Shown here piece after piece: positions 1 through 5,847 of a stretch of 13,562 bases of DNA. Source of the stretch: CAYFHQ01 sp964342805 (GTDB lineage: Bacteria > Bacillota > Clostridia > Peptostreptococcales > Acidaminobacteraceae); assembly GCA_964342805.1 (NCBI GenBank), contig CAYFHQ010000101.1, positions 1 to 13,562 on the forward strand. The letters are read 5' to 3'. Position 1 is the stretch's first letter. The number at the start of each line of letters is the position of its first letter. The notes below the pieces were generated by a model. The model was given only the letters and a program-made list of their open reading frames with translations, searched no databases and was not told the origin of the DNA. The translations under genes were made by a program, and so were the position numbers.

Positions 1-540
1 ACCAAGGAGCTTATGGACTTCAACAACGAACTACGGCGTATTGTGGAAATTGATGCTCTGACAGGCCTGCCCAATCGGCGGTATGTTATGGATGAGTTGG
101 AGTCTAGCATATTTGAGTGGAACCGTTATAATATTGTTAGCTCTTTCCTTTTCATTGACGTAGACAATTTCAAGTTTGTTAATGACCAGTACGGCCATGA
201 GGTAGGGGACGACCTCCTCCTCTGGATTGCAGAGTTTCTTAAAAAGAATACCCGTAACACTGGCAAGGTCTGCTGTCTGGGTTAAGACGAGTTTGTGGAC
301 ATCTGCAAACACTCCGACGAGGACGCAGCCATACGGCTTGGGAATATTCTCAATGAGAAGTGTGACATTCATAAAGTGGACTTTGTCGACCGGTGGAAAC
401 CTTCCCTGAGCATAGGGGTGTCCAGTGTAACTTCAGAATGTGTAACACCCAGTGAAGTTCTCGTGCGGGCGGACAAGGCCATGTATGTGTCCAAGTCCAG
501 TGGAGGCAACAAAACCACCAGCTACATGCAAATGACTTAG
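1..540 (+). pseudogene. Diguanylate cyclase (GGDEF domain), 5'-truncated by the window edge and interrupted by a stop codon
   Basis: An intact GGDEF protein would make c-di-GMP from two GTP. The frame is already open at base 1, so the ATG at 13 is probably internal and the N-terminal part lies outside the window. Counting from that ATG, the family signature DALTGLPNRR is at residues 14-23 and the metal/substrate region FIDVDNFKFVND followed by YGHEVGDD at about 47-67. At 283-285 an in-frame TAA replaces the second glycine of GGDEF, so the motif reads G-stop-D-E-F. The same frame then continues with DEFVDI, an SIGVS segment and ADKAMY...GGNK to a natural stop at 538-540. Further decay is visible: the I-site RxxD is RNTG (D to G), and the usual Arg two residues before GGDEF is Cys. 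The domain identity is clear; loss of function is an inference from the stop and these substitutions. A base-call error at one codon would not explain the other changes. Confidence 0.9.
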
Positions 541-549
541 AAATGTAAA

Positions 550-601
550 GGTCACCCACGCCTCTCACCGAAGCGCAACGGGGTGACCCGCTATTTTTTT
601 T
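550..601 (+). terminator. Intrinsic terminator of the GGDEF gene
   Basis: A perfect 8-bp stem is formed by GGTCACCC (550-557) and GGGTGACC (581-588), followed after five bases by eight T residues (594-601). It lies ten bases after the GGDEF stop. The insertion sequence begins immediately after the T-tract. The spacing between stem and T-tract is a little long, so efficiency is uncertain. Confidence 0.6.
594..601. repeat. Left copy of the 8-bp target-site duplication (T8)
   Basis: Eight T residues abut the left terminal inverted repeat of the insertion sequence. An identical T8 abuts the right repeat at 2070-2077. Eight-bp duplications are typical of the ISL3 family. Because the repeat is a homopolymer, coincidence cannot be ruled out from this sequence alone. 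Confidence 0.7.
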
Positions 602-625
602 GGCTCTAAGTCAATAGTTGGGGTG
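602..625 (+). repeat. Left terminal inverted repeat of the IS
   Basis: The first eight bases (GGCTCTAA) and the last nine (GTTGGGGTG) are identical to the inverted right end. The middle differs at five positions. The inner end overlaps the left subterminal hairpin. Confidence 0.88.
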
Positions 626-705
626 TGATCTATTCAGATCACGCTCCATTACTGTTTTTTGGTGGATAAAGAAGATGCACACTCCGAAAAGCGCTTTGGG
701 ACATG

Positions 706-732
706 TAAAACAAGCCAGTGGCTGGACCGGCC
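706..732 (-). terminator. Weak intrinsic terminator candidate for the transposase
   Basis: Read on the minus strand, GGCCGGT (732-726) and ACTGGCT (719-713) form a 7-bp stem with G-U pairs and a 6-base loop, followed by TGTTTT. It lies 26 bases after the transposase stop. The stem is weak and the T-run short, so this is a tentative call. Confidence 0.35.
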
Positions 733-757
733 AAGTGAAAACTTCAAATATGGTTAG

Positions 758-1936
758 TTAGTAGCAAATATGTAGAATACGGTTCCTGAATCTTGTGAAG
801 TTCTTGATGCCATAGGAAACACGTTTCAAGACCGTGATCTTGTTGTTGAATCCTTCGGTAGGACCGTTGGTATATCCATGTTTTAAGGCATTTAGTATCT
901 CTTTGTGCCAGTTCTGAAAGGCCGTCATACAGCTTTTGAACTCCGTGAGCTGTAAGGATGCAACGTATTGAACCCACTGCACATAAGCTTTACGCTGCTC
1001 TGAGTACTTGTCCATTTTGCAGATCATATAGAACTTTTCTTTGATCCAGTAAGCAGCCCTAAGATCCTCGCTATAGAGAAGCATGGCTTCCAGTCGTTCC
1101 TTTTGATCCTTGGTAAGGTTATGGAACCTTTTAAGGATGAGTGTACGACTTCTTTTGAAATACTTTCGTAAGGAAGCTGGCATGGATTTCTGGACTCGTT
1201 TTCGAATGTTTTCAACAGCCCATGTGACTTGTCTAATAAAGTGATATTTATCCACAATAATCTTAGCATTTGGGAAGAAGATGCGAGCTGTTTTAGCATA
1301 CTGAGCCCACATGTCACAGACAAAGAACTTGACCTTGTTTCTTTCGAAGCGTGGAATCGACTTAAAGTACTCAACTAGGCAGTGTTGTCTACGGTCTGGA
1401 AGGATATCTAGAACACGCTTCTTAACAGGATCGACCAAGATACACTGATACTTTCCAGTTTCAGCATTGCCCTTGAACTCGTCGATAGCTAGGACTTTTG
1501 GTAGTCGTGAAGGCTTAGGGTAGCTTACATGGTCAAAAATTCGAGTAACTGTAGCAGCAGAAAGGTTCAAGTCACCTGCGATGGTTGTTACTGGTATAGA
1601 CTTAGCCATTTGATTACAGATGAAGGCGTTTAAACGGTTTGTCTTGCGCTGATACTTAGGCAGAAAAGAATAGTCCTCATAAAATCTCTTGCCACAAGAA
1701 CACACATATCTGCGCTTCTTGAGTATGATTTGAACAGATATAGCATTGATGGGCAGGTCTTTTATCACTTGATTCCGGTAGTCATGGACTTTCGAAGTGG
1801 TTGCTTTGCAAGCAGGGCAAAGGACTTGGCGCTTGGTTGTAGTTGCGTAGAACTTGATAGAAGTATTCGTTCGATGGAACTTCTTGATCTGAAGTCCTTC
1901 TAAATCCAGTAGTTTGCTGATAGAATAAGAATGCAC
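758..1936 (-). CDS. ISL3-family transposase
   Basis: This 392-aa protein is a DDE transposase that cuts and joins the ends of its own element. The N-terminus has a zinc-finger pattern, CPAC at residues 40-43 and CSCG at 79-82. A helix-turn-helix-like segment lies at about 105-135 (TTIAGDLNLSAATVTRIF). The catalytic triad is visible as D152 (AIDEFKG), D208 (VCDMW) and E361 (NGPTEGFNNKI). The C-terminal YGIKNFTRFRNRIL block is typical of the family. Length matches full-size family members and there is no frameshift. The start is GTG at 1936-1934 with AGGAG about six bases upstream. That GTG lies inside an 11-bp inverted repeat (see the entry at 1927-2011). Confidence 0.95.
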   Translation of the reverse strand: MHSYSISKLLDLEGLQIKKFHRTNTSIKFYATTTKRQVLCPACKATTSKVHDYRNQVIKDLPINAISVQIILKKRRYVCSCGKRFYEDYSFLPKYQRKTNRLNAFICNQMAKSIPVTTIAGDLNLSAATVTRIFDHVSYPKPSRLPKVLAIDEFKGNAETGKYQCILVDPVKKRVLDILPDRRQHCLVEYFKSIPRFERNKVKFFVCDMWAQYAKTARIFFPNAKIIVDKYHFIRQVTWAVENIRKRVQKSMPASLRKYFKRSRTLILKRFHNLTKDQKERLEAMLLYSEDLRAAYWIKEKFYMICKMDKYSEQRKAYVQWVQYVASLQLTEFKSCMTAFQNWHKEILNALKHGYTNGPTEGFNNKITVLKRVSYGIKNFTRFRNRILHICY

Positions 1937-2011
1937 TTATCTCCTAGCTCCTTTCTTTGTGTGGTCTAGTCAACTTACATTTTAAAGAGCTTTGTGGATG
2001 AGTGCATTCTT
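1927..2011 (-). promoter_or_regulatory. Inverted repeat able to sequester the transposase start codon; possible internal promoter between the arms
   Basis: AAGAATGCACT (1927-1937) and AGTGCATTCTT (2001-2011) form a perfect 11-bp inverted repeat separated by 63 bases. In a minus-strand transcript entering from outside the IS, the two arms can pair and bury the GTG start codon. On the minus strand a -10-like TAAAAT (1984-1979) lies between the arms, with no good -35. A transcript starting about base 1972 would lack the upstream arm and leave the start codon free. This resembles the protection known from IS10 and IS50. The repeat is seen; the function is inferred. Confidence 0.5.
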
Positions 2012-2045
2012 TTTTTGCATAGCTAAGGGGTGGATCTTATCGATC

Positions 2046-2069
2046 CACCCCAACATTTATTTTAGAGCC
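2046..2069 (-). repeat. Right terminal inverted repeat of the IS
   Basis: The reverse complement begins GGCTCTAA and ends GTTGGGGTG, matching the left repeat at 19 of 24 positions. The inner end overlaps the perfect 10-bp subterminal hairpin. Confidence 0.88.
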
Positions 2070-2077
2070 TTTTTTTT
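2070..2077. repeat. Right copy of the 8-bp target-site duplication (T8)
   Basis: Eight T residues directly follow the right terminal repeat and match the T8 before the left end. They are followed by GACA, so a TTGACA hexamer exists at 2076-2081; it would also have existed before insertion. Confidence 0.7.
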
Positions 2078-2170
2078 GACACAAACAAAAATGTGGCCTA
2101 AGCAAAATCTCTTCCCCCAACCCACAAAAAACAGTACAATACACAAGGACAAAAAATCAGGGAGGACCAC

Positions 2171-2971
2171 ATGAAAAACTACATAAAAAAACACAAAGAC
2201 ATGATCATCATCGGGGCCGTTCTCATCGGCCTGTCGATTGTACTCCACTATGGCCATTACTTAATCTTCCACGACAAACACCACCTACTCATCTTCCTGG
2301 TGGCAGACATTGCATTTATACCGCTGGAAGTCTTCTTCGTTACCATGGTACTTGACCGTATCCTGGAAAAGCGGGAGAAGGCGCATCTTATGGAAAAAAT
2401 GAATATGCTCATTGGCCTCTTCTTTACGGAAATGGGTATGGACCTGCTGGGCCATTGTACGGAGGCAGACCCCCAGATCCACCAGGTGCAGGAGGAACGC
2501 AAGATCACCGCAGCCTGGAAGAAGGAGGACTACCGCCAGCTGGAAAAGCAGCTTCGGGGTTATGACCACACCGTGGCCATTGAAAAGATGGACCTGGCCA
2601 AGGTCAAGCACCTCCTTAATGACCACAAGGACTTACTTGTCAGCCTCATTGCCAACCCATCCTTGTTAGAACACGACCGCTTCAGTGAACTCCTCATGAG
2701 CGTCAGCCACCTCCAGCAGGAGCTGGCCATGCGGGCGGATATTGAAGACGGGACCATTTCCACCTTTGACCTGGACCACCTCAAGGTGGACGTGGAGCGG
2801 GTTTATGGCCATATTGGCCTGGAGTGGCTCTTTTACATGAAGCACCTCAAGGAAAACTATCCCTACCTCTACGTAACGGCCCTCATTAACAATCCCTACG
2901 ACCAAAGGGACCGGGTGGCCATTGAAACAGACATCCGAAAGACCCTCTATCCACAAATGGCTACGGACTAA
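2171..2971 (+). CDS. Two-TM membrane protein of unknown function
   Basis: I do not recognise a named family for this 266-aa protein. Two hydrophobic segments lie near the N-terminus, about residues 11-26 and 37-62, preceded by a Lys-rich stretch (KKHKD). From about 65 onward it is hydrophilic, rich in Leu, Glu and Lys, and likely helical. It begins with a heptad-like region (LDRILEKREKAHLMEKMNM), which fits a membrane anchor with a cytoplasmic domain. No catalytic motif stands out. The ATG is preceded by GGGAGGACC. The gene starts about 100 bases right of the insertion sequence and ends in its own terminator, so it looks monocistronic. A TTGACA hexamer at 2076-2081 could be a -35, but the sequence 17 bases on (TAAGCA) is a poor -10. 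A TACAAT at 2135-2140 lacks a good -35. Confidence 0.85.
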   Translation: MKNYIKKHKDMIIIGAVLIGLSIVLHYGHYLIFHDKHHLLIFLVADIAFIPLEVFFVTMVLDRILEKREKAHLMEKMNMLIGLFFTEMGMDLLGHCTEADPQIHQVQEERKITAAWKKEDYRQLEKQLRGYDHTVAIEKMDLAKVKHLLNDHKDLLVSLIANPSLLEHDRFSELLMSVSHLQQELAMRADIEDGTISTFDLDHLKVDVERVYGHIGLEWLFYMKHLKENYPYLYVTALINNPYDQRDRVAIETDIRKTLYPQMATD

Positions 2972-2990
2972 GTCAAATAGCAGTCAGTCA

Positions 2991-3034
2991 AACCCCAAGA
3001 ATGCGGCTCAAGCATCCTTGGGGTTCTTTGTTTT
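2991..3034 (+). terminator. Intrinsic terminator
   Basis: AACCCCAAG (2991-2999) pairs perfectly with CTTGGGGTT (3017-3025). The stem extends inward by ATGC/GCAT across one mismatch, and a T-rich tail (TTCTTTGTTTT) follows. It ends the 2-TM protein gene. Confidence 0.88.
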
Positions 3035-3117
3035 GCCAGGCAAAGGGCATTAATCTGAATGGTCTTCCAGTCACTGGGGTAGGAGTAGCTTGAGAGTCTA
3101 GAACGAAGAGGTGACCC

Positions 3118-4398
3118 ATGACGAATGAATTTGGTATCACACTACTGGACATGTTGCTCCTGTATACCCAACTGGCCGGTGAACTGGATAACAACTTAAA
3201 ACTCCACCACCAGCGGACGGCCTATGTGGCCTACCGGATCGCCAGGCGGCGGGGCCTGCCAGAACAAGAGTTGGAGAGGGTTTTACATACAGCCCTGATC
3301 CACGATATTGGTATTATTACCGCCCATAATGAGAAAATTGAATGGTTGAGTTTTGACCTTAATGACTATGGCTATCACGGAAAAGTGGGGGGCTTCTTAA
3401 CGGCGCAATCGGAGGTCCTCAGGCCCTTTTCACGGATCATTTCCCACCACCACGTCAAGTGGATTGAGCGGGCCCAAATGAGCCACCTGCCTGAAATTGA
3501 GCAGGAAATCCAGCAAATCCTCCATATCGCCGACCGGATGACCACCCTCATTGCAGACAATAGGGCCATCGCCTTCCAGCGGGAGGACATCCTCAATAAA
3601 ATGGCGGCCGCCAGTGGGACCATGTTTAAACCGGAACTGGTGGACATCCTCATGGAAGTGGAGAGTAAGGAAGCCTTTTGGTTGGAGTTGGAACAGGGCG
3701 ACCTTTTTGACTATTTGAAATACCACGACCTCCACTTTTTGCACCCCTTGACCAATGACGAAATCATGGACGTAGCCCGGACCATTGTTTATGCCGTGGA
3801 CTACCGCCAGACCTATACAGCAGCCCATTCCATTGCCACAGCAGAGTTGGCGGGCATTCTAGCAGAGAAGATGGACGTGTCCCCCCATGACCTGCTGATC
3901 ACTCGATTTGGCATGTTGCTCCACGACATTGGGAAGATCAAAATCGATTCCCATATCTTCAACAACCCCAAGGAACTCACCCGGGAGGAGTTCGAGTTGG
4001 TCCAGTCCCATCCCTTTATCGGCCGGAAGCTGATCAACGACGCCCTCCACTTGCCAGAGGTGGCCAAGCTCATTGCCCACCACCACGAACGTCTGGACGG
4101 GTCGGGTTATCCCTTCAATCTCCAGGGCCACCAGCTAAAACTCCTGGACCGGATCGGGGCCATAGCCGACATGACCTGCGCCATGATGGAAGACCGCCCC
4201 TACCGCCAGGGGTGTGACCAGGAATGTGTCCTGGCAGAAATCCGTAGCCAGGCCTATAGCCGCAAGCTGGACATGGCTGTCTACAAGGTTTTGGAGGACA
4301 ACATCGACGAAATCTTCCCCAAAATCAAGGACACCATTGGCGGGACCTTTGGCACCTATCGCAAGCTCCTGGAGATCATGATGACCGGAGACATGTAG
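3118..4398 (+). CDS. Tandem HD / HD-GYP domain protein, likely cyclic dinucleotide phosphodiesterase
   Basis: HD-GYP proteins hydrolyse c-di-GMP (some members act on other cyclic dinucleotides) using a metal centre held by His and Asp. This 426-aa protein has two HD-type halves. The N-terminal half (about residues 25-150) has H30/H31, H62-D63 (IHDIG) and H110-H112, but no GYP motif. The C-terminal half (about 225-400) carries the full signature: H237, H269-D270 within LHDIGK, H298 (QSHPFIG), and HHERLDGSGYP at 322-332, followed by a conserved Asp (IADM). There is no receiver, PAS or membrane segment, so it should be a soluble cytoplasmic enzyme. The ATG is preceded by GAGGTGACC. I see no convincing promoter directly upstream. 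The next gene starts 79 bases after its stop with no terminator between, so they may be co-transcribed. With the broken GGDEF gene nearby, it suggests past local c-di-GMP metabolism. Confidence 0.92.
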   Translation: MTNEFGITLLDMLLLYTQLAGELDNNLKLHHQRTAYVAYRIARRRGLPEQELERVLHTALIHDIGIITAHNEKIEWLSFDLNDYGYHGKVGGFLTAQSEVLRPFSRIISHHHVKWIERAQMSHLPEIEQEIQQILHIADRMTTLIADNRAIAFQREDILNKMAAASGTMFKPELVDILMEVESKEAFWLELEQGDLFDYLKYHDLHFLHPLTNDEIMDVARTIVYAVDYRQTYTAAHSIATAELAGILAEKMDVSPHDLLITRFGMLLHDIGKIKIDSHIFNNPKELTREEFELVQSHPFIGRKLINDALHLPEVAKLIAHHHERLDGSGYPFNLQGHQLKLLDRIGAIADMTCAMMEDRPYRQGCDQECVLAEIRSQAYSRKLDMAVYKVLEDNIDEIFPKIKDTIGGTFGTYRKLLEIMMTGDM

Positions 4399-4447
4399 GC
4401 CCAAAACTAAAGGACGCGGGTCTTCAATAGAGGAAACTTCATAGAAA

Positions 4448-4454
4448 TGTCGAA
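4448..4454 (+). promoter_or_regulatory. Spo0A-box-like heptamer
   Basis: TGTCGAA matches the 0A-box core exactly. It lies in the short gap before the 4478 gene and overlaps the left arm of the start-codon hairpin by two bases. One heptamer alone can occur by chance. Confidence 0.3.
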
Positions 4455-4497
4455 ATGATTCAGGGAGAGGTGAAATTATGAGATTCCTGAATCATTT
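4453..4497 (+). promoter_or_regulatory. 12-bp inverted repeat enclosing the ribosome binding site and start codon
   Basis: AAATGATTCAGG (4453-4464) and CCTGAATCATTT (4486-4497) are perfect reverse complements. The 21-base loop contains the GAGAGGTG ribosome binding site and the ATG at 4478. The right arm encodes residues 3-7 of the protein and runs into a T-rich stretch (ATTTTTATTGTTTTAT). It could act as a translational control hairpin or as an early attenuator. The structure is seen; its role is inferred. Confidence 0.6.
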
Positions 4498-5674
4498 TTA
4501 TTGTTTTATCCTAACTATTTTGCTCATTGCAGTATTGACCACTTCAGTGGTGACCGTGGCAGTCTTCAACAAGGGACTTGGTGTGGACGCCATTATTGAA
4601 ACCATGGACCAGCAACGGCTGGCCGAACAAGTGGCAGAAGAGGCCTACAACCGCTTTTCAGCCCAGTTCAACTATCTATTGAACCTGGAAGAGTGGATTC
4701 CCAAAGAGGTTATGATTTCAAGCATTGAGTCAGCGACCAAGGAGACCCTCCACTATGTGGGCGGCAACCGGGAGGCCATGGCCCCCATTGCCCTAACCCC
4801 TTTTGAAGATGCGGTTTTCCAAAGTGTCCTGGACAAGATGACGTCTAACCCTTCCCTGACGGGTCAAGCAGACATGGCCCTTGAACTCCTGGACCAGGGG
4901 GTAACCGACCTTTCAGCACTGAAACTGGACAAGGACTTAGAAGAACAGATTCCTAAGGTATATGAGTCTGTAAAAGGCTTAGAGGGTGACGAGCGGAAAA
5001 AGGCCTTTATCCAGGGCATGATCTGGCCAGAAGGGCGACCCAATTTGCTGTCCCCAGAACTGGACGTTTACGCCGCTGCTGAAGCGACTTACACAGAAAA
5101 CCCCATTGACCTGGTCAAGGATAGTTACGCTTATGTGAAGAACGTGGTCTACTTGCTCATTCCAGCCCTAGTGACCCTTCTATTGGCTTTAATCCTCTTT
5201 GGGTCAAGAACCATCCAAGGGGGCCTCAAGTGGATTGGCTTGGCGGCCATTCTAACCGGTGGGGCCCTCATGAACACACGGATGGTCACTACCCCATTAA
5301 TCATGGATGAACTGGGTCGCTACCCCTTGTGGTTGCAGGACATTATGACCTCCCACCTGGACCAGATCATTGACCAAGCCATCCTCATTAGTATGATCCT
5401 ACTGGGTGTAGGCCTGGCAGCCGCTGTCCTGTCCTTTGTTGGACGCCGGGACAAGGAGGCCAGGGGTAAAATAGGCATCCGCCTCATTGCCACTTTATTG
5501 CTACCGGTCGCATTTGCTGCCTATGGCTATACCTACTACACCAACGGCATGGACCTCTACGACCGGGTCCAAGTCTTCCAAGGGGAGATGGAGACCAAGT
5601 CCGAGGACTTTGCCCAGGCTTTAATTGATGAGACGGGGATTACCCAGCTTATGGACGATATGTCGCCATTTTAG
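4478..5674 (+). CDS. Polytopic membrane protein of unknown function
   Basis: I do not recognise a family for this 398-aa protein. It starts with a hydrophobic segment at about residues 9-30 (signal anchor or signal peptide). A long hydrophilic region of about 190 residues follows (31-218), likely outside the cell. Four further hydrophobic segments lie at roughly 222-241, 252-268, 300-320 and 334-352, and a short acidic C-terminal tail ends in MDDMSPF. No cysteine pairs, lipobox or catalytic motif stand out. The ATG follows GGGAGAGGTGAAATT. The start lies in the loop of a perfect 12-bp inverted repeat, and an exact Spo0A-box-like heptamer is just upstream. The gene lies 79 bases after the HD-GYP gene and may share its transcript. 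It ends at a bidirectional terminator facing the MATE gene. Confidence 0.85.
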   Translation: MRFLNHFYCFILTILLIAVLTTSVVTVAVFNKGLGVDAIIETMDQQRLAEQVAEEAYNRFSAQFNYLLNLEEWIPKEVMISSIESATKETLHYVGGNREAMAPIALTPFEDAVFQSVLDKMTSNPSLTGQADMALELLDQGVTDLSALKLDKDLEEQIPKVYESVKGLEGDERKKAFIQGMIWPEGRPNLLSPELDVYAAAEATYTENPIDLVKDSYAYVKNVVYLLIPALVTLLLALILFGSRTIQGGLKWIGLAAILTGGALMNTRMVTTPLIMDELGRYPLWLQDIMTSHLDQIIDQAILISMILLGVGLAAAVLSFVGRRDKEARGKIGIRLIATLLLPVAFAAYGYTYYTNGMDLYDRVQVFQGEMETKSEDFAQALIDETGITQLMDDMSPF

Positions 5675-5761
5675 GTCTGATTTGATTTAGAGTAATTGGA
5701 CTTCTATCTTAACTAGATTTTGAGGAGCTTAAAGGCCCGCACCAAACAAATCATTTGCATG

Positions 5762-5810
5762 AAAAAAAGCCATGGTCTCAACAAGTGTTGAAATCATGGC
5801 TTACTTTTTT
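5762..5810. terminator. Bidirectional intrinsic terminator between convergent genes
   Basis: AAGCCATG (5767-5774) pairs with CATGGCTT (5795-5802), and CAACA/TGTTG (5779-5783 with 5786-5790) extends the stem inward with one mismatch and one G-T pair. Seven A residues precede the stem (5762-5768) and a T-run follows it (5805-5810). It can therefore end transcription of the 4478 gene on the plus strand and of the MATE gene on the minus strand. Confidence 0.88.
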
Positions 5811-5847
5811 GCTTTTCATTGTTTTCTTTGGTTTTCCAGTTAGCCAG

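Larger units (their letters stand above)
602..2069 (-). mobile_element. ISL3-family insertion sequence, complete (1468 bp)
   Basis: The element is bounded by imperfect inverted repeats starting GGCTCTAA (602-625 and 2046-2069, 19 of 24 positions identical), a terminal sequence of the ISL3/IS1165 type. It holds one intact transposase gene on the minus strand (758-1936). T8 flanks both ends. A subterminal hairpin sits next to each end: 620-631 with 636-647 (12 bp with two G-T pairs) on the left, and 2027-2036 with 2042-2051 (10 bp, perfect) on the right. The left hairpin is followed by six T (655-660) on the plus strand, so it could block transcription entering from the left. The element looks poorer in GC than its neighbours. 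With intact ends and gene it may be active. Confidence 0.93.

Noticed and set aside
283..285. Recoding of the stop codon in the GGDEF gene (selenocysteine or pyrrolysine)
   Set aside because: The codon is TAA, not TGA or TAG, and nearby functional residues are also lost, so decay is the simpler reading.
2076..2104. Promoter for the 2-TM gene formed by TTGACA at the edge of the T-tract
   Set aside because: The -35 is perfect, but 17 bases on the sequence is TAAGCA, a poor -10, so I do not list it as a promoter.
3032..3044. Palindrome TTTGCCAGGCAAA as an operator for the HD-GYP gene
   Set aside because: It directly follows the preceding terminator tail, and no promoter is seen near it.
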